The notes under the pieces are model-generated. The model was not told the DNA's origin, did no database searches, and saw nothing but the letters and a program-made list of their open reading frames with translations. Below, piece after piece: positions 16,942 through 25,859 of a stretch of 63,786 nucleotides of DNA. A program made the translations under genes and the position numbers. Positions within the stretch are counted from its first letter, which is position 1. Each line of letters starts with the position of its first letter. Origin of the DNA: CAZABG01 sp964460985 (GTDB lineage: Bacteria > Chlamydiota > Chlamydiia > Chlamydiales > Parachlamydiaceae); assembly GCA_964460985.1 (NCBI GenBank), contig CAYWQX010000009.1, positions 1-63,786 of the forward strand. Reading direction: 5' to 3'.

Positions 16942-18212
16942 AAACCTCACACGAACTTTTTAAAGAAGCCGAGCAAATTTTTGTAGGAGGTGTCAATAGC
17001 CCTGTCAGATCGTTTAGTGCGGTAGGAGGTAATCCCTACTTTATAAAGAAAGGGGAAGGCCCCTATATTACGACGGAAGAGCACAAGATTTTTATCGATT
17101 ATGTTTTATCTTGGGGAGCGCTTCTTTTCGGGCATGCCAACCCGGCTATTGTAAAAGCGGTTCAAAAAGTGGCTGCCGAAGGCACTTCATTTGGAGCTCC
17201 TTGCAAATATGAGCTCGAGCTCGCTCAGCTGATCCGCTATTTCTTCCCTTCTTGCGAAAAAATACGCCTCGTCAGTTCGGGCACTGAATCGACGATGAGT
17301 GCGATCCGGCTTGCGAGAGGCTATACGGGAAGGCGAAAAATTATTAAGTTTAATGGCTGTTACCATGGGCATATCGATGCGCTCCTCGTCCAAGCGGGCT
17401 CAGGCAGTTTAACGTTTGGCCATCCTGACAGCAAAGGGGTTTTGGCTGAAACGGCAAGCCAAACTCTTTTATGTGATTATAATGATCTGGAAGGAGTGAA
17501 AAAACTGTTCCAAGATTATGAGGGCGATATCGCAGCGGTCATTCTTGAGCCGGTTGTGGGAAATATGGGGACGGTATTGCCTGACAAAAATTTCTTAAAA
17601 GGTTTAGAGACTCTTTGCAAAGAGAGAGGGGCGCTTTTGATTTTTGACGAAGTGATGACGGGTTTTAGGGTGACTCCTAAAGGTGTTCAAGGGCTCTATG
17701 ATATTAAACCGGACTTGACCTGTCTTGCCAAAGTGATGGGAGGAGGGCTTCCTTGCGCAGCTTTTGGAGGTCGTAAAGAGGTCATGGATTATCTAGCTCC
17801 TTTAGGACCTGTCTATCATGCCGGCACCCTCAGCGGAAATCCGGTTGCCACGACAGCCGGTATCGAGATGTTGAAACTTTTGAAAGAACATCCCGAAAAA
17901 TATCTTCACGCTGAAAAAATGACCTCAAAATTATGCGAAGGAATACGCTCTATTTTGAGAAGAAAAGGGTTGAACTACCAGATTAACTCTATCGGCACCA
18001 TGTTTACCCTCTTTTTCACCGAAAAGCCTGTCCATAATTTGAAGGATGCTAAAACGTCCGATACTGCAAAATATGGAAGATTTTTCCAGAAATTGCTAAA
18101 CCAAGGCATTTATTTTGCCCCCTCCCAATTTGAAGCGAATTTTATGTCCTCAGAACATACGGAAGAGATGATTGAGAAAACACTGCAAGCGATAGAAGAG
18201 GCTTTGGAATGA
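16938..18212 (+). CDS. hemL: Glutamate-1-semialdehyde 2,1-aminomutase
   Basis: A 424-residue PLP enzyme that converts glutamate-1-semialdehyde to 5-aminolevulinate in the C5 pathway, which starts from glutamyl-tRNA. Signatures are 'GGVNSPVRSF' near the N-terminus, 'SSGTESTMSAIRLARGYTGR', 'NGCYHGH', 'IFDEVMTGFR' and the PLP lysine at about residue 265 (LAKVMGGGLPCAAFGG). The length is normal. Its start overlaps the hemD stop and its stop overlaps the hemE start. The preceding enzyme, glutamyl-tRNA reductase (hemA), is not in this window. Confidence 0.97.
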   Translation: MKTSHELFKEAEQIFVGGVNSPVRSFSAVGGNPYFIKKGEGPYITTEEHKIFIDYVLSWGALLFGHANPAIVKAVQKVAAEGTSFGAPCKYELELAQLIRYFFPSCEKIRLVSSGTESTMSAIRLARGYTGRRKIIKFNGCYHGHIDALLVQAGSGSLTFGHPDSKGVLAETASQTLLCDYNDLEGVKKLFQDYEGDIAAVILEPVVGNMGTVLPDKNFLKGLETLCKERGALLIFDEVMTGFRVTPKGVQGLYDIKPDLTCLAKVMGGGLPCAAFGGRKEVMDYLAPLGPVYHAGTLSGNPVATTAGIEMLKLLKEHPEKYLHAEKMTSKLCEGIRSILRRKGLNYQINSIGTMFTLFFTEKPVHNLKDAKTSDTAKYGRFFQKLLNQGIYFAPSQFEANFMSSEHTEEMIEKTLQAIEEALE

Positions 18213-19228
18213 GGACATCGCTCTACTTAAAAGCGGCCCGGGCAGAAGCTGTGGATCGCCCTCCTGTTTGGCTTATGAGGCAAGCGGGACGGTATATGAA
18301 AAGCTATCAGGCTATCCGAAAAAAATACACGATGCTTGAGGTGATGCGAAATCCTGAGCTTGCTACGGAAGTTACCTTACAGCCTATTAAAGCGTTTGGT
18401 ATGGATGCCGCGATCATTTTTTCAGATATTTTAACGGTGCCTGACGCGCTAGGCTTAGAGCTCGATTTTCCGGAAGGGCAAGGGCCTGTGTTTGGCCATA
18501 CGATCAAAACCCTCAAGGATGTAGAAAATCTTAATCCCTCGCTCATTTCTGAAAAATTGGACTATGTTGCTAAAGCCATCAAGCTCACCAAAAAAAATTT
18601 GGATCGTCCTCTCATTGGGTTTGCAGGCGCCCCTTTTACCCTTGCCTCTTACATGGTAGGGGATGGGAAAGGGCATGATCTTACAAAGTTTATGTCGTTT
18701 GCTTTTTCCAATAAACCGATCCTGCTAGCTCTTTTAGAGAAGCTCGCAGAAGCCTCCGCCAATCATTTGAATCTTCAAATCAAGGCAGGGGTAGATGCGA
18801 TTCAAATTTTCGACTCTTGGTCGAGCGTTTTATCGTGGGGTTATTTTCAGGAGCTTGCGCTTCCCTACCTCAAAAAAACGATCTCCCTCCTTCAGAACCC
18901 TAAAAAAGTGCCCATCACCGTGTTTGGTACAGGCCACTCTGTTTTTTATCCTTTACTGCAGGATATCGGTGCGAACGTGATCAGTCTCGATTCTAAAATC
19001 GATATGGCAATAGCCAGGAAGGAAATCCGGCCTGATATGGCAGTCCAAGGCAATTTGGATCCTTATTTTCTTCTAGCTCCTAAGAAAGAGCTCACTCTTC
19101 AGGTGAAAAAGCTATTGAAGTCGATGAAAGGACAGCCTGGCTTTATTTTTAATCTGGGGCATGGGGTTTTACCCACGGTGCCGGAAGAAAACGTAAAGCT
19201 TTTAGTTTCTTTAGTGCAAGATTCCTGA
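18209..19228 (+). CDS. hemE: Uroporphyrinogen decarboxylase
   Basis: A 339-residue enzyme that removes the four acetate carboxyls of uroporphyrinogen III to give coproporphyrinogen III. The N-terminal signature is complete (RPPVWLMRQAGRYMKSY). 'IIFSDILTVPDALGL' contains the essential Asp, 'GFAGAPFTLASYMV' the second family signature, 'QIFDSW' a later barrel strand, and 'NLGHGVLPTVPEEN' the C-terminal block. The length is standard. It overlaps hemL by 4 bp. Later enzymes (coproporphyrinogen oxidase, protoporphyrinogen oxidase, ferrochelatase) are not in the window. Confidence 0.97.
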   Translation: MRTSLYLKAARAEAVDRPPVWLMRQAGRYMKSYQAIRKKYTMLEVMRNPELATEVTLQPIKAFGMDAAIIFSDILTVPDALGLELDFPEGQGPVFGHTIKTLKDVENLNPSLISEKLDYVAKAIKLTKKNLDRPLIGFAGAPFTLASYMVGDGKGHDLTKFMSFAFSNKPILLALLEKLAEASANHLNLQIKAGVDAIQIFDSWSSVLSWGYFQELALPYLKKTISLLQNPKKVPITVFGTGHSVFYPLLQDIGANVISLDSKIDMAIARKEIRPDMAVQGNLDPYFLLAPKKELTLQVKKLLKSMKGQPGFIFNLGHGVLPTVPEENVKLLVSLVQDS

Positions 19229-19290
19229 GCAGTTCAAGCCGGAGTAATCACCTTGCGAAGATTTCATTAATCGCCGTATGAAGGTGAAGT

Positions 19291-20343
19291 ATGAATAAGT
19301 GCTTGGTAGCTTCAGCTATTTTAACCTCTTTTGGGCTTTTGCTCTTTTCTTTTTCGGAGACTAAACCGTCTCAGCCTGAAGTTGTTGAGAAATTTGAAGT
19401 GCCTTACGGCCTTCCCGAAATCCCATGGCCGAAAGATAATCCTTACTCGAAGGCTAAAGCCGATTTAGGTCAGCTTCTCTATTTTGATAAGCGCTTATCA
19501 GGAGATGGCACCGTTTCTTGCGCAACTTGTCATACGATCAATGATGCTTTTGCCGAAAGAAAGCCTGTATCTATTGGGATCAATGGTCGTAAAGGGACGA
19601 GAAATGCGCCCACGGTCATTAACGCGGCCTATAACAAGTTTCAATTCTGGGATGGACGGGCAAAAACTTTAGAAGAGCAGTGTTTAGGACCTATTGCTAA
19701 TCCGAAAGAGATGGCTCTTTATGACGATCCGCATGTCTGTTATTTAGATTGCTTGAACCGGATCAAAGCGATTAAAGGCTATCATGAGCTTTTCAGGCGA
19801 GTATTTGGCGATGAGGGGATTACGATGGAAAACATCGCTAAAGCCATCGCCACTTTCGAAAGAACCGTTTTGTCCGGCAACTCCCCTTACGATCGATACA
19901 TTGGGGGGGATAAAACCGCGATGACCGAAGAGCAAATCTACGGCTATAAGCTCTTCGAAAAAAAGAACTGCATCAACTGCCACAATGGGGTTAATTTCAG
20001 TGATGACCGCTTCTTCAATATCGGGGTTGGCATGGATGAAGAGTCACCTGATCTTGGAAGATACTGGATCACCCACAATACCGATGATTGGGGATCATTT
20101 AAAGTGCCCACTCTAAGAGAAGTGGCTAACACCTATCCTTACATGCATGACGGCAAGTATTGGACGCTTGAAGATGTGATCAATTTCTATGACAAGGGAG
20201 GAGTTAAAAATAGGAATCTTCCTCCTATCATGAGGCCGATGCATCTCACGGAAAAAGAAAAAGCCGCACTTATCGCCTTCATGAAAGCTTTGAATGGGGA
20301 AGGCTGGCAGCATTTTAAAGAGCCGGAAGTCTTTCCTCAATAA
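19291..20343 (+). CDS. Di-heme cytochrome c peroxidase, exported
   Basis: A 350-residue protein of the bacterial di-heme cytochrome c peroxidase (MauG/CcpA) family, which reduces hydrogen peroxide with electrons from small cytochromes. It has an N-terminal hydrophobic export segment (residues 4-22) and two c-type heme sites, Cys77-Ala-Thr-Cys80-His81 and Cys227-Ile-Asn-Cys230-His231. Blocks such as 'GTRNAPTVINAAYN', 'FWDGRAKTLEEQ', 'NPKEMA' and a late 'GSFKVPTLREVANTYPYMHDG' are diagnostic. It follows hemE by 62 bp with an AAGGTG ribosome site and interrupts the hem series. The site of action should be the periplasm. Confidence 0.93.
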   Translation: MNKCLVASAILTSFGLLLFSFSETKPSQPEVVEKFEVPYGLPEIPWPKDNPYSKAKADLGQLLYFDKRLSGDGTVSCATCHTINDAFAERKPVSIGINGRKGTRNAPTVINAAYNKFQFWDGRAKTLEEQCLGPIANPKEMALYDDPHVCYLDCLNRIKAIKGYHELFRRVFGDEGITMENIAKAIATFERTVLSGNSPYDRYIGGDKTAMTEEQIYGYKLFEKKNCINCHNGVNFSDDRFFNIGVGMDEESPDLGRYWITHNTDDWGSFKVPTLREVANTYPYMHDGKYWTLEDVINFYDKGGVKNRNLPPIMRPMHLTEKEKAALIAFMKALNGEGWQHFKEPEVFPQ

Positions 20344-20356
20344 ACTGGATTGAAAT

Positions 20357-20396
20357 AGCCTCTTTCTTTTAAAGTGAATCCCTTGATAAAGAGGCT
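20357..20396 (+). promoter_or_regulatory. Hairpin between peroxidase gene and hemB; 3' arm contains hemB ribosome site
   Basis: Perfect 9-bp arms AGCCTCTTT (20357-20365) and AAAGAGGCT (20388-20396) flank a 22-base loop. The second arm is followed by TTTT and then the hemB ATG at 20400. It can be read as a weak intrinsic terminator after the peroxidase gene. Because the only Shine-Dalgarno-like stretch for hemB (GAGG) lies inside the second arm, it could instead limit hemB translation. Which role holds is inference. Confidence 0.5.
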
Positions 20397-20399
20397 TTT

Positions 20400-21368
20400 A
20401 TGACCTATCCAGCCATACGCATGCACCGAGCCCGTAAATCTCCTCAAATTCGTACTTTTTTAGCGGAGACATCCTTACAAAAAAATGATTTTATCAGCCC
20501 GATTTTTGTGAATGAAAAACTGGAGATGAGAGCTCCCGTGCAGTCGATGCCCGGGATTTTTCAGGAAAGCCCTCTGCATCTTTTAAATGAAGTAGAAAGA
20601 CGGGTAAAATTGGGTCTCAATTCTTTCATCTTATTCGGAATCCCGAAAGAAAAAGATGAAATCGCCTCTTCAGCCCATCAAGAAAACGGGGTTATTCAAA
20701 CAGCCATCCGGTCTATTAAAAAATATTTCCCGCATACCCTCTTGATCGCCGATTGCTGTCTTTGTGAATACACCTCGCATGCCCATTGCGGAGTGCATAA
20801 AGAGGGTCATTTGCAAAACGATGAAACCCTTGAAATTCTTAAAAAAACCGCCCTCTCTTATGCAGATGCCGGAATCGATATTATTGCCCCCTCCGGCAGC
20901 ATGGATGGGGTGATCGGCGCCTTAAGAGAGGTGCTTGATGCAAAAGGGCATGAGATGGTCTCTCTGATGTCCTACGCGATTAAGTATGCCTCCAGTTTTT
21001 ATGGACCTTTCAGGGAGGCGGCCGGATCATCGGGCTTAAAGGGAGACCGAAAACACTACCAGTTGCAGCCGGCCCAAAAAAGAGAGGCTTTAAGAGATGC
21101 TTTACTGGATGTGAATGAAGGGGCCGATTATTTGATTGTAAAACCGGGCCTTCCCTATCTGGATATCATCCATAGCCTGAAAGAAAAAACCCTTTTACCT
21201 ATTGTCAGCTATCAAGTGTCGGGGGAGTATAGCATGATAAAAGCGGCGGCGGAAAAGGGGTATCTAAACGAAGTGGATGCCTTTTATGAGACTTTGATTA
21301 GTCTAAAAAGAGCGGGCTCAGACTTTATCATCAGCTATTATGCAGATGAAATAGCTAAAAGATTATGA
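20400..21368 (+). CDS. hemB: Delta-aminolevulinic acid dehydratase (porphobilinogen synthase)
   Basis: A 322-residue enzyme that joins two 5-aminolevulinates into porphobilinogen, linking HemL to HemC. The zinc-type cysteine motif is present (ADCCLCEYTSHAHCG). Both active-site lysines are visible, in 'AIKYASSFYGPFREA' and 'YLIVKPGLPYLDI'. Start and length are normal for HemB. It begins 56 bp after the peroxidase gene, behind the hairpin described, and is followed 4 bp later by the adenylate kinase-like gene. Confidence 0.97.
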   Translation: MTYPAIRMHRARKSPQIRTFLAETSLQKNDFISPIFVNEKLEMRAPVQSMPGIFQESPLHLLNEVERRVKLGLNSFILFGIPKEKDEIASSAHQENGVIQTAIRSIKKYFPHTLLIADCCLCEYTSHAHCGVHKEGHLQNDETLEILKKTALSYADAGIDIIAPSGSMDGVIGALREVLDAKGHEMVSLMSYAIKYASSFYGPFREAAGSSGLKGDRKHYQLQPAQKREALRDALLDVNEGADYLIVKPGLPYLDIIHSLKEKTLLPIVSYQVSGEYSMIKAAAEKGYLNEVDAFYETLISLKRAGSDFIISYYADEIAKRL

Positions 21369-21372
21369 ATAG

Positions 21373-21942
21373 ATGCATAATACGCATATTTTATTGATGG
21401 GGCCGCCGGCTGCCGGCAAAGGAACTGTATCACAATTTTTATGTCAGAAGGGACGTTATTCGCACCTTTGTTTGGGTGATATCTTACGGGGTGAAGCGAG
21501 AGATGAAACCGCTCTTGGCCTTGAGTGTAAATCCTACCTTGATTCAGGCCAACTCATCCCGACGGCTCTCGGTATCAAAATCTTTGAGGAAAATTTTTTT
21601 AAGGCGGAAGCAGAAGAAAAATGGGTCATTGCAGACGGGCTTGTCCAAAATGAAGAGTATGCTCGCTATTTTAAAGGTTTTTTTGCAGAAAGAAAAGTGT
21701 CTTACGTTTATCTCTCGGCATCTCAAGATGTTTGCATGCACCGAATTTTGGAGCGATCCATTTTGCAAAAAAGAGAAGATGATTCGAATGCGGATGCTAT
21801 CTATAATCGCCTAGATCGTTTTTTCCAGAAATCGATCCACTTGGTGGATCTTTTCAGAGGCGAGCCTAATTTTGTAGAGATTGATGCAAATCGACTGCTA
21901 ATCGATGTGAAGGATGATATCCAAAGGCAATTTTGTATCTAA
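21373..21942 (+). CDS. Adenylate kinase-family nucleoside monophosphate kinase (atypical)
   Basis: A 189-residue protein with a textbook P-loop near the N-terminus (GPPAAGKGTVSQFL) and the following 'LGDILRGEA...' and 'GLECKSYLDSGQLIP' segments of short adenylate kinases. The late lid-proximal 'REDDSNADAIYNRLDRF' also matches. The usual D-G-F-P-R-T motif, whose Arg contacts the AMP phosphate, reads Asp-Gly-Leu-Val-Gln-Asn here, so the key arginine is missing. It may be a changed-specificity or low-activity paralog rather than the housekeeping Adk. It lies 4 bp after hemB and closes the operon. Confidence 0.82.
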   Translation: MHNTHILLMGPPAAGKGTVSQFLCQKGRYSHLCLGDILRGEARDETALGLECKSYLDSGQLIPTALGIKIFEENFFKAEAEEKWVIADGLVQNEEYARYFKGFFAERKVSYVYLSASQDVCMHRILERSILQKREDDSNADAIYNRLDRFFQKSIHLVDLFRGEPNFVEIDANRLLIDVKDDIQRQFCI

Positions 21943-21955
21943 TTACCAATGAAAT

Positions 21956-22867
21956 TTATGGGTTTGCTTCCACAAACAAGTTCACTAACGCACTAAATTC
22001 ATTGTAGTTTTGCGAGATGAATCCGTGGCCTCCCTCAAAATAGGCAAGCCAGGCAAGGGGGATCCTGGAAGCTATAATTTGAGCATTTTCAGGGTTAGAG
22101 AGTACATCGGCTCTGCCGCCTGTCACAAGGACCGGAACTTTAATGGAGGGTAGCTTATCGTAGATAGAGTCATCTTCACCCCACAGTTTTAAGGCATTTT
22201 TTTGACGTTCGGCTGTTTTTTCGGAAATGGTAAGATCATTTGGAATGGTCCCGTTTTTAATCGCATTGTCTAGCCTTGCCATATATTGTTTTCGAGCATT
22301 TAACCCTTGGGGAGTTTCAGGGTAGAGTAAAGCGAGATAATCTTCCGGTTTTAGATTCGGCTGGGAGAGTTTTTCAAAAGCGTTGCCCAGTCGTTTGGCT
22401 TGGTATTGACCTCCCGGATTGGTTGCGCTTAAGATGACTGTTTTGACAAGGTCAGGATAATCGATCGCCATTTGCAAAGCCGTTCTTGATCCCATCGACC
22501 ATCCAAGCACGTGAGCCTGTTGAATCCCGAGGGACTTAATGAGAGCTTCCGTATCTTTGGCCATTTGCTGAATGGTGGTTAAATTCTCTTCTGTATCTGA
22601 GGAAAAACCGGCTCCTCGATTATCAAATAGGATGAGGGTAAATGTTTTTGAAAGTTCATCTAGTAAGGCAGGATCCCAAGCGGACATCGTTCCTTTATAC
22701 CCCATAATCATCACCAAAGGATCGCCCGATCCTCTTTTGTAGTAAGCAAGTTCTACATCATTCACTTTTATCTTTTTCACCTGAAGATCCTTTTCACAAG
22801 AGGGTAGAAAGGCGAGTGTGATCGGCAGAAAAAACAGCGTCACAAAAATGGATAGATTTCTTTTCAT
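21956..22867 (-). CDS. Alpha/beta hydrolase, predicted lipoprotein
   Basis: A 303-residue alpha/beta hydrolase with a lipoprotein signal: hydrophobic N-terminus ending in a lipobox-like L-P-S-Cys. The fold markers are oxyanion-region 'VMIMGYKGTMSAWDP', 'LILFDNRGAGFSS', the nucleophile elbow 'GWSMGS' and a late Asp ('GGRADVLSNP') followed by the catalytic His in 'FEGGHGF'. It is probably anchored in the inner or outer membrane. The closest named relatives by eye are proline iminopeptidase/haloperoxidase-type hydrolases; the substrate is unknown. The ATG at 22867 is chosen over a GTG one codon earlier. It converges on the adenylate kinase gene and diverges from cyoA. Confidence 0.85.
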   Translation of the reverse strand: MKRNLSIFVTLFFLPITLAFLPSCEKDLQVKKIKVNDVELAYYKRGSGDPLVMIMGYKGTMSAWDPALLDELSKTFTLILFDNRGAGFSSDTEENLTTIQQMAKDTEALIKSLGIQQAHVLGWSMGSRTALQMAIDYPDLVKTVILSATNPGGQYQAKRLGNAFEKLSQPNLKPEDYLALLYPETPQGLNARKQYMARLDNAIKNGTIPNDLTISEKTAERQKNALKLWGEDDSIYDKLPSIKVPVLVTGGRADVLSNPENAQIIASRIPLAWLAYFEGGHGFISQNYNEFSALVNLFVEANP

Positions 22868-22946
22868 CACGCTCTTTTTCGAGCGAGATTGTATTTTGTT
22901 TCAAGCTATTTTTTTTGAAGATTAGATCCGTTCGGTTATCAAAAGA

Positions 22947-22975
22947 TTGTCAATTTAATTATTAAAATTTATGGT
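22947..22975 (+). promoter_or_regulatory. Predicted sigma-70 promoter of the cyo operon
   Basis: TTGTCA at 22947-22952 and TATGGT at 22970-22975 are separated by exactly 17 bases. They are followed by a strong AAAGGAG ribosome site at 22992-22998 and ATG 23008. It is the only good candidate seen in the 140-bp gap upstream of cyoA. Confidence 0.6.
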
Positions 22976-23007
22976 GTAAAAATCTACCATCAAAGGAGTT
23001 TCTGCGA

Positions 23008-23898
23008 ATGAAGAAAAAGCCTGTCCTATTTATGCTTGTCTTCGCAGGGATTATCTTGTTTCTAACCCTGCTCTTTCAGCCGATCCAGGTATATGGCTTT
23101 CAAGAATATATCGCGGTGTTGTTTCCGGATGGAATGATTGGCGTTGAGCAGAGAAATTTACTCTTGATCATTCAAGCTATCATGCTGCTCGTGGTCATAC
23201 CCGTGTATATTCTCACGTTTATTTTTTCTTGGAAGTATCGGGCGGAAACCAAAAATAAAAACGCCTATGATCCTCATATGGTCGACAACGTCTGGGCAGA
23301 GGTAGTTTGGTGGGGGCTTCCCCTTGTTCTGACTGCGATCATTTGTTATCTGACTTGGGTGAAGACGCATGAGCTTGATCCCTTTAAACCGATTCCGCAT
23401 GAAAAACCGGCTAAAACAATTGAGGTGATAGCTCTTCAATGGAAGTGGCTATTTATTTATCCGGAAGAGGGAATTGCAAGTCTCAACTTTTTACAAATTC
23501 CGGTTGACACGCCCATCAAATTCGTGATTACAGCCGACGCTCCCATGAACTCGCTGTGGATTCCTAAACTAGGGGGTCAAATTTACGCAATGCCGCACAT
23601 GCGAACCGAGCTTAACTTGATTGCCAATGAAGTGGGTGATTCGAGAGGATCTTCTGCCAATATTAGCGGCGAGGGATTTGCAGGTATGCATTTTATCACA
23701 CGAGCCTCTACGCAAGAGGATTACGACAAATGGGTGAAGGAGGCGAAGCTTGCCTCTCAACCGCTGGATTGGAAAAGTTATGAAGAGCTTGCCAAACCTT
23801 CTCAAGACAATCCTCCACAGCTTTATCAATTAAAAGATCCTAAATTATTTGATGCGGTCATCATGAAATACATGCACCCTCCGAAGGAGACTCCATGA
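23008..23898 (+). CDS. cyoA: Cytochrome bo3 quinol oxidase subunit II
   Basis: A 296-residue subunit II of a heme-copper quinol oxidase. Two N-terminal membrane helices precede a cupredoxin-like periplasmic domain. The segment 'NSLWIPKLGGQIYAMPHM' and 'SANISGEGFAGMHF' match CyoA. The Cys and His copper ligands of CuA cytochrome c oxidases are absent, so the enzyme should oxidise quinol rather than cytochrome c. The N-terminal lipid-attachment Cys of E. coli CyoA was not seen. First gene of the operon, overlapping cyoB by 4 bp. Confidence 0.95.
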   Translation: MKKKPVLFMLVFAGIILFLTLLFQPIQVYGFQEYIAVLFPDGMIGVEQRNLLLIIQAIMLLVVIPVYILTFIFSWKYRAETKNKNAYDPHMVDNVWAEVVWWGLPLVLTAIICYLTWVKTHELDPFKPIPHEKPAKTIEVIALQWKWLFIYPEEGIASLNFLQIPVDTPIKFVITADAPMNSLWIPKLGGQIYAMPHMRTELNLIANEVGDSRGSSANISGEGFAGMHFITRASTQEDYDKWVKEAKLASQPLDWKSYEELAKPSQDNPPQLYQLKDPKLFDAVIMKYMHPPKETP

Positions 23899-25859
23899 AT
23901 TTATTTGGTAAGTTGACACTCGAGGCTTTCAAGCACGAGCCGAGCCAAAACTTCGCGGTCATCAACATGGTTCTTCTCATGTTAACGATCATCGGGCTTG
24001 TGACTTATTTAGGGAGATGGAAGTGGCTCTGGCGTGAATGGTTCACTACCGTCGATCATAAAAAAATCGGTATCATGTATATCATGGTCGTTCTATTGTT
24101 GTTCCTCAAAGGGTTCACCGATGCGATGATGATGCGTCTTCAGCAAGCGATATCGGTCGGGGAGATGCAAGGTTTTTTATCGGCAGGCCATTACCAAGAA
24201 ATTTTTTCTGCCCATGGAACGACCATGATTTTCTTTGTCGGGATGGGGGCGATCTTTGGACTTTTTAATCTGATTATCCCTTTGCAAATCGGCGCAAGGG
24301 ATGTCGCCTATCCCTTTTTAAATGCTTTAAGTTTTTGGCTTTTTGCGGCAGGGGCTTTTCTAACCTTAGTTTCTCTTGCGATAGGCCGTTTTTCGGGCGC
24401 CGGATGGCTCGCGATCGCTCCGTTATCGGGTCTTGAATACAGTCCGAATGAGGGGGTCGATTACTGGATATGGATGATCCAGATATCGGGGATCGGAAGT
24501 ACGATGGGTGGCATCAACTTCCTTGTGACGATATTAAAAATGCGCTGCCCCGGTATGACTTTGATGAGAATGCCGATTTTTATCTGGAGCGCCCTTTGCA
24601 CCTTAGTGCTTATTGTCTTTGCCTTTCCAATTTTGACTGCCACCTTAGGTCTTCTCACACTTGACCGTTACATGGGAATGCACTTTTTTACGGCAGGCGG
24701 CGGTGGCAACCCGATGATGTATGTCAATTTGATTTGGGCGTGGGGCCACCCGGAAGTGTATATTTTGATCCTTCCGATCTTTGGGGTCTTTTCCGAAGTG
24801 GTCGCGACGTTCTCTGAAAAAAGGCTCTTTGGATACACTTCCATGGTGTGGGCGCTTATCCTTATTACCTTTCTCTCTTTCATCGTATGGCTCCATCACT
24901 TTTTCACGATGGGTGCAAGCGCGAATGTGAATGCCTTCTTTGGAATCACCACCATGCTGATTGCGATCCCAACCGGGGTAAAAATATTCAACTGGCTCTT
25001 TACTAAATTTAGAGGAAGAGTTCATTTCAACACCCCGATGCTTTGGTTTTTTGCGTTTGTGTTAAACTTTACTGTCGGCGGGATGACGGGCATTCTCCTC
25101 TCATCGCCTCCGGTCGATTTCCAGCTGCATAACAGCCTCTTTTTAATCGCCCATTTCCATGGAATGGTCATCGGCGGTTTTCTGTTTGGGTTTTTTGCGG
25201 CCTTCACTTACTGGTTTCCAAAGTTTACAGGTATCTTTTTAAACGAGCGGTTGAACCTGATAGCTTTTTGGTTTTGGTTCATCGGTTTTTTAGTGGCTTT
25301 CATGCCTCTTTACATGCTTGGATTTATGGGGGCTACAAGACGCTTAAACCACTATGAAGCCGAGACGGGATGGCAGCCGCTCTTTATACTTGTAGCCTTT
25401 GGCGCCTTTCTCATTTTATGTGGAGTCATGGTGCAGGTGTATGATTTCTTTATGAGTATCTATCAAAGAAATCGTGTTAAATCCGATGATCCATGGAACG
25501 GAAGAACCCTCGAGTGGTCTATTCCTACACCTCCTCCGGTTTACAATTTTGCGATTATTCCAACCGTGGATCAAAGAGATCCTTTGTGGGCTATTAAAAC
25601 GGGTGAATCTCCGAAACCGGTCGAGCGGTATGAGGATATCGCAATGCCGGTTAATACCCCGGTTGGTTTTTATATTGGCATTTTGAGTTTAGTATTCGGG
25701 TTTGCGATGACATGGCATATTTTTTGGCTTGCCATTCTGACAGCTTTTGGAATTCTTGCTTGCTTGATTATTAGAACATGGGGGCATGAAGAGCATGAGA
25801 TCATTCCTGCTGATGAAGTTAGACAGATTGAGCAAAACTTAAGGAGATATCAGGCATGA
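23895..25859 (+). CDS. cyoB: Cytochrome bo3 quinol oxidase subunit I
   Basis: A 654-residue catalytic subunit that reduces oxygen to water and pumps protons. Metal ligands by family pattern: low-spin heme His in 'FSAHGTTMIFF', the CuB His-Tyr pair in 'AWGHPEVYILILP', two adjacent CuB His in 'VWLHHFFTMG', and the high-spin and low-spin heme His in 'IAHFHGMVIGG'. About 15 membrane helices are present, as expected for the longer bo3 type. It overlaps cyoA and cyoC by 4 bp each. Confidence 0.97.
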   Translation: MNLFGKLTLEAFKHEPSQNFAVINMVLLMLTIIGLVTYLGRWKWLWREWFTTVDHKKIGIMYIMVVLLLFLKGFTDAMMMRLQQAISVGEMQGFLSAGHYQEIFSAHGTTMIFFVGMGAIFGLFNLIIPLQIGARDVAYPFLNALSFWLFAAGAFLTLVSLAIGRFSGAGWLAIAPLSGLEYSPNEGVDYWIWMIQISGIGSTMGGINFLVTILKMRCPGMTLMRMPIFIWSALCTLVLIVFAFPILTATLGLLTLDRYMGMHFFTAGGGGNPMMYVNLIWAWGHPEVYILILPIFGVFSEVVATFSEKRLFGYTSMVWALILITFLSFIVWLHHFFTMGASANVNAFFGITTMLIAIPTGVKIFNWLFTKFRGRVHFNTPMLWFFAFVLNFTVGGMTGILLSSPPVDFQLHNSLFLIAHFHGMVIGGFLFGFFAAFTYWFPKFTGIFLNERLNLIAFWFWFIGFLVAFMPLYMLGFMGATRRLNHYEAETGWQPLFILVAFGAFLILCGVMVQVYDFFMSIYQRNRVKSDDPWNGRTLEWSIPTPPPVYNFAIIPTVDQRDPLWAIKTGESPKPVERYEDIAMPVNTPVGFYIGILSLVFGFAMTWHIFWLAILTAFGILACLIIRTWGHEEHEIIPADEVRQIEQNLRRYQA

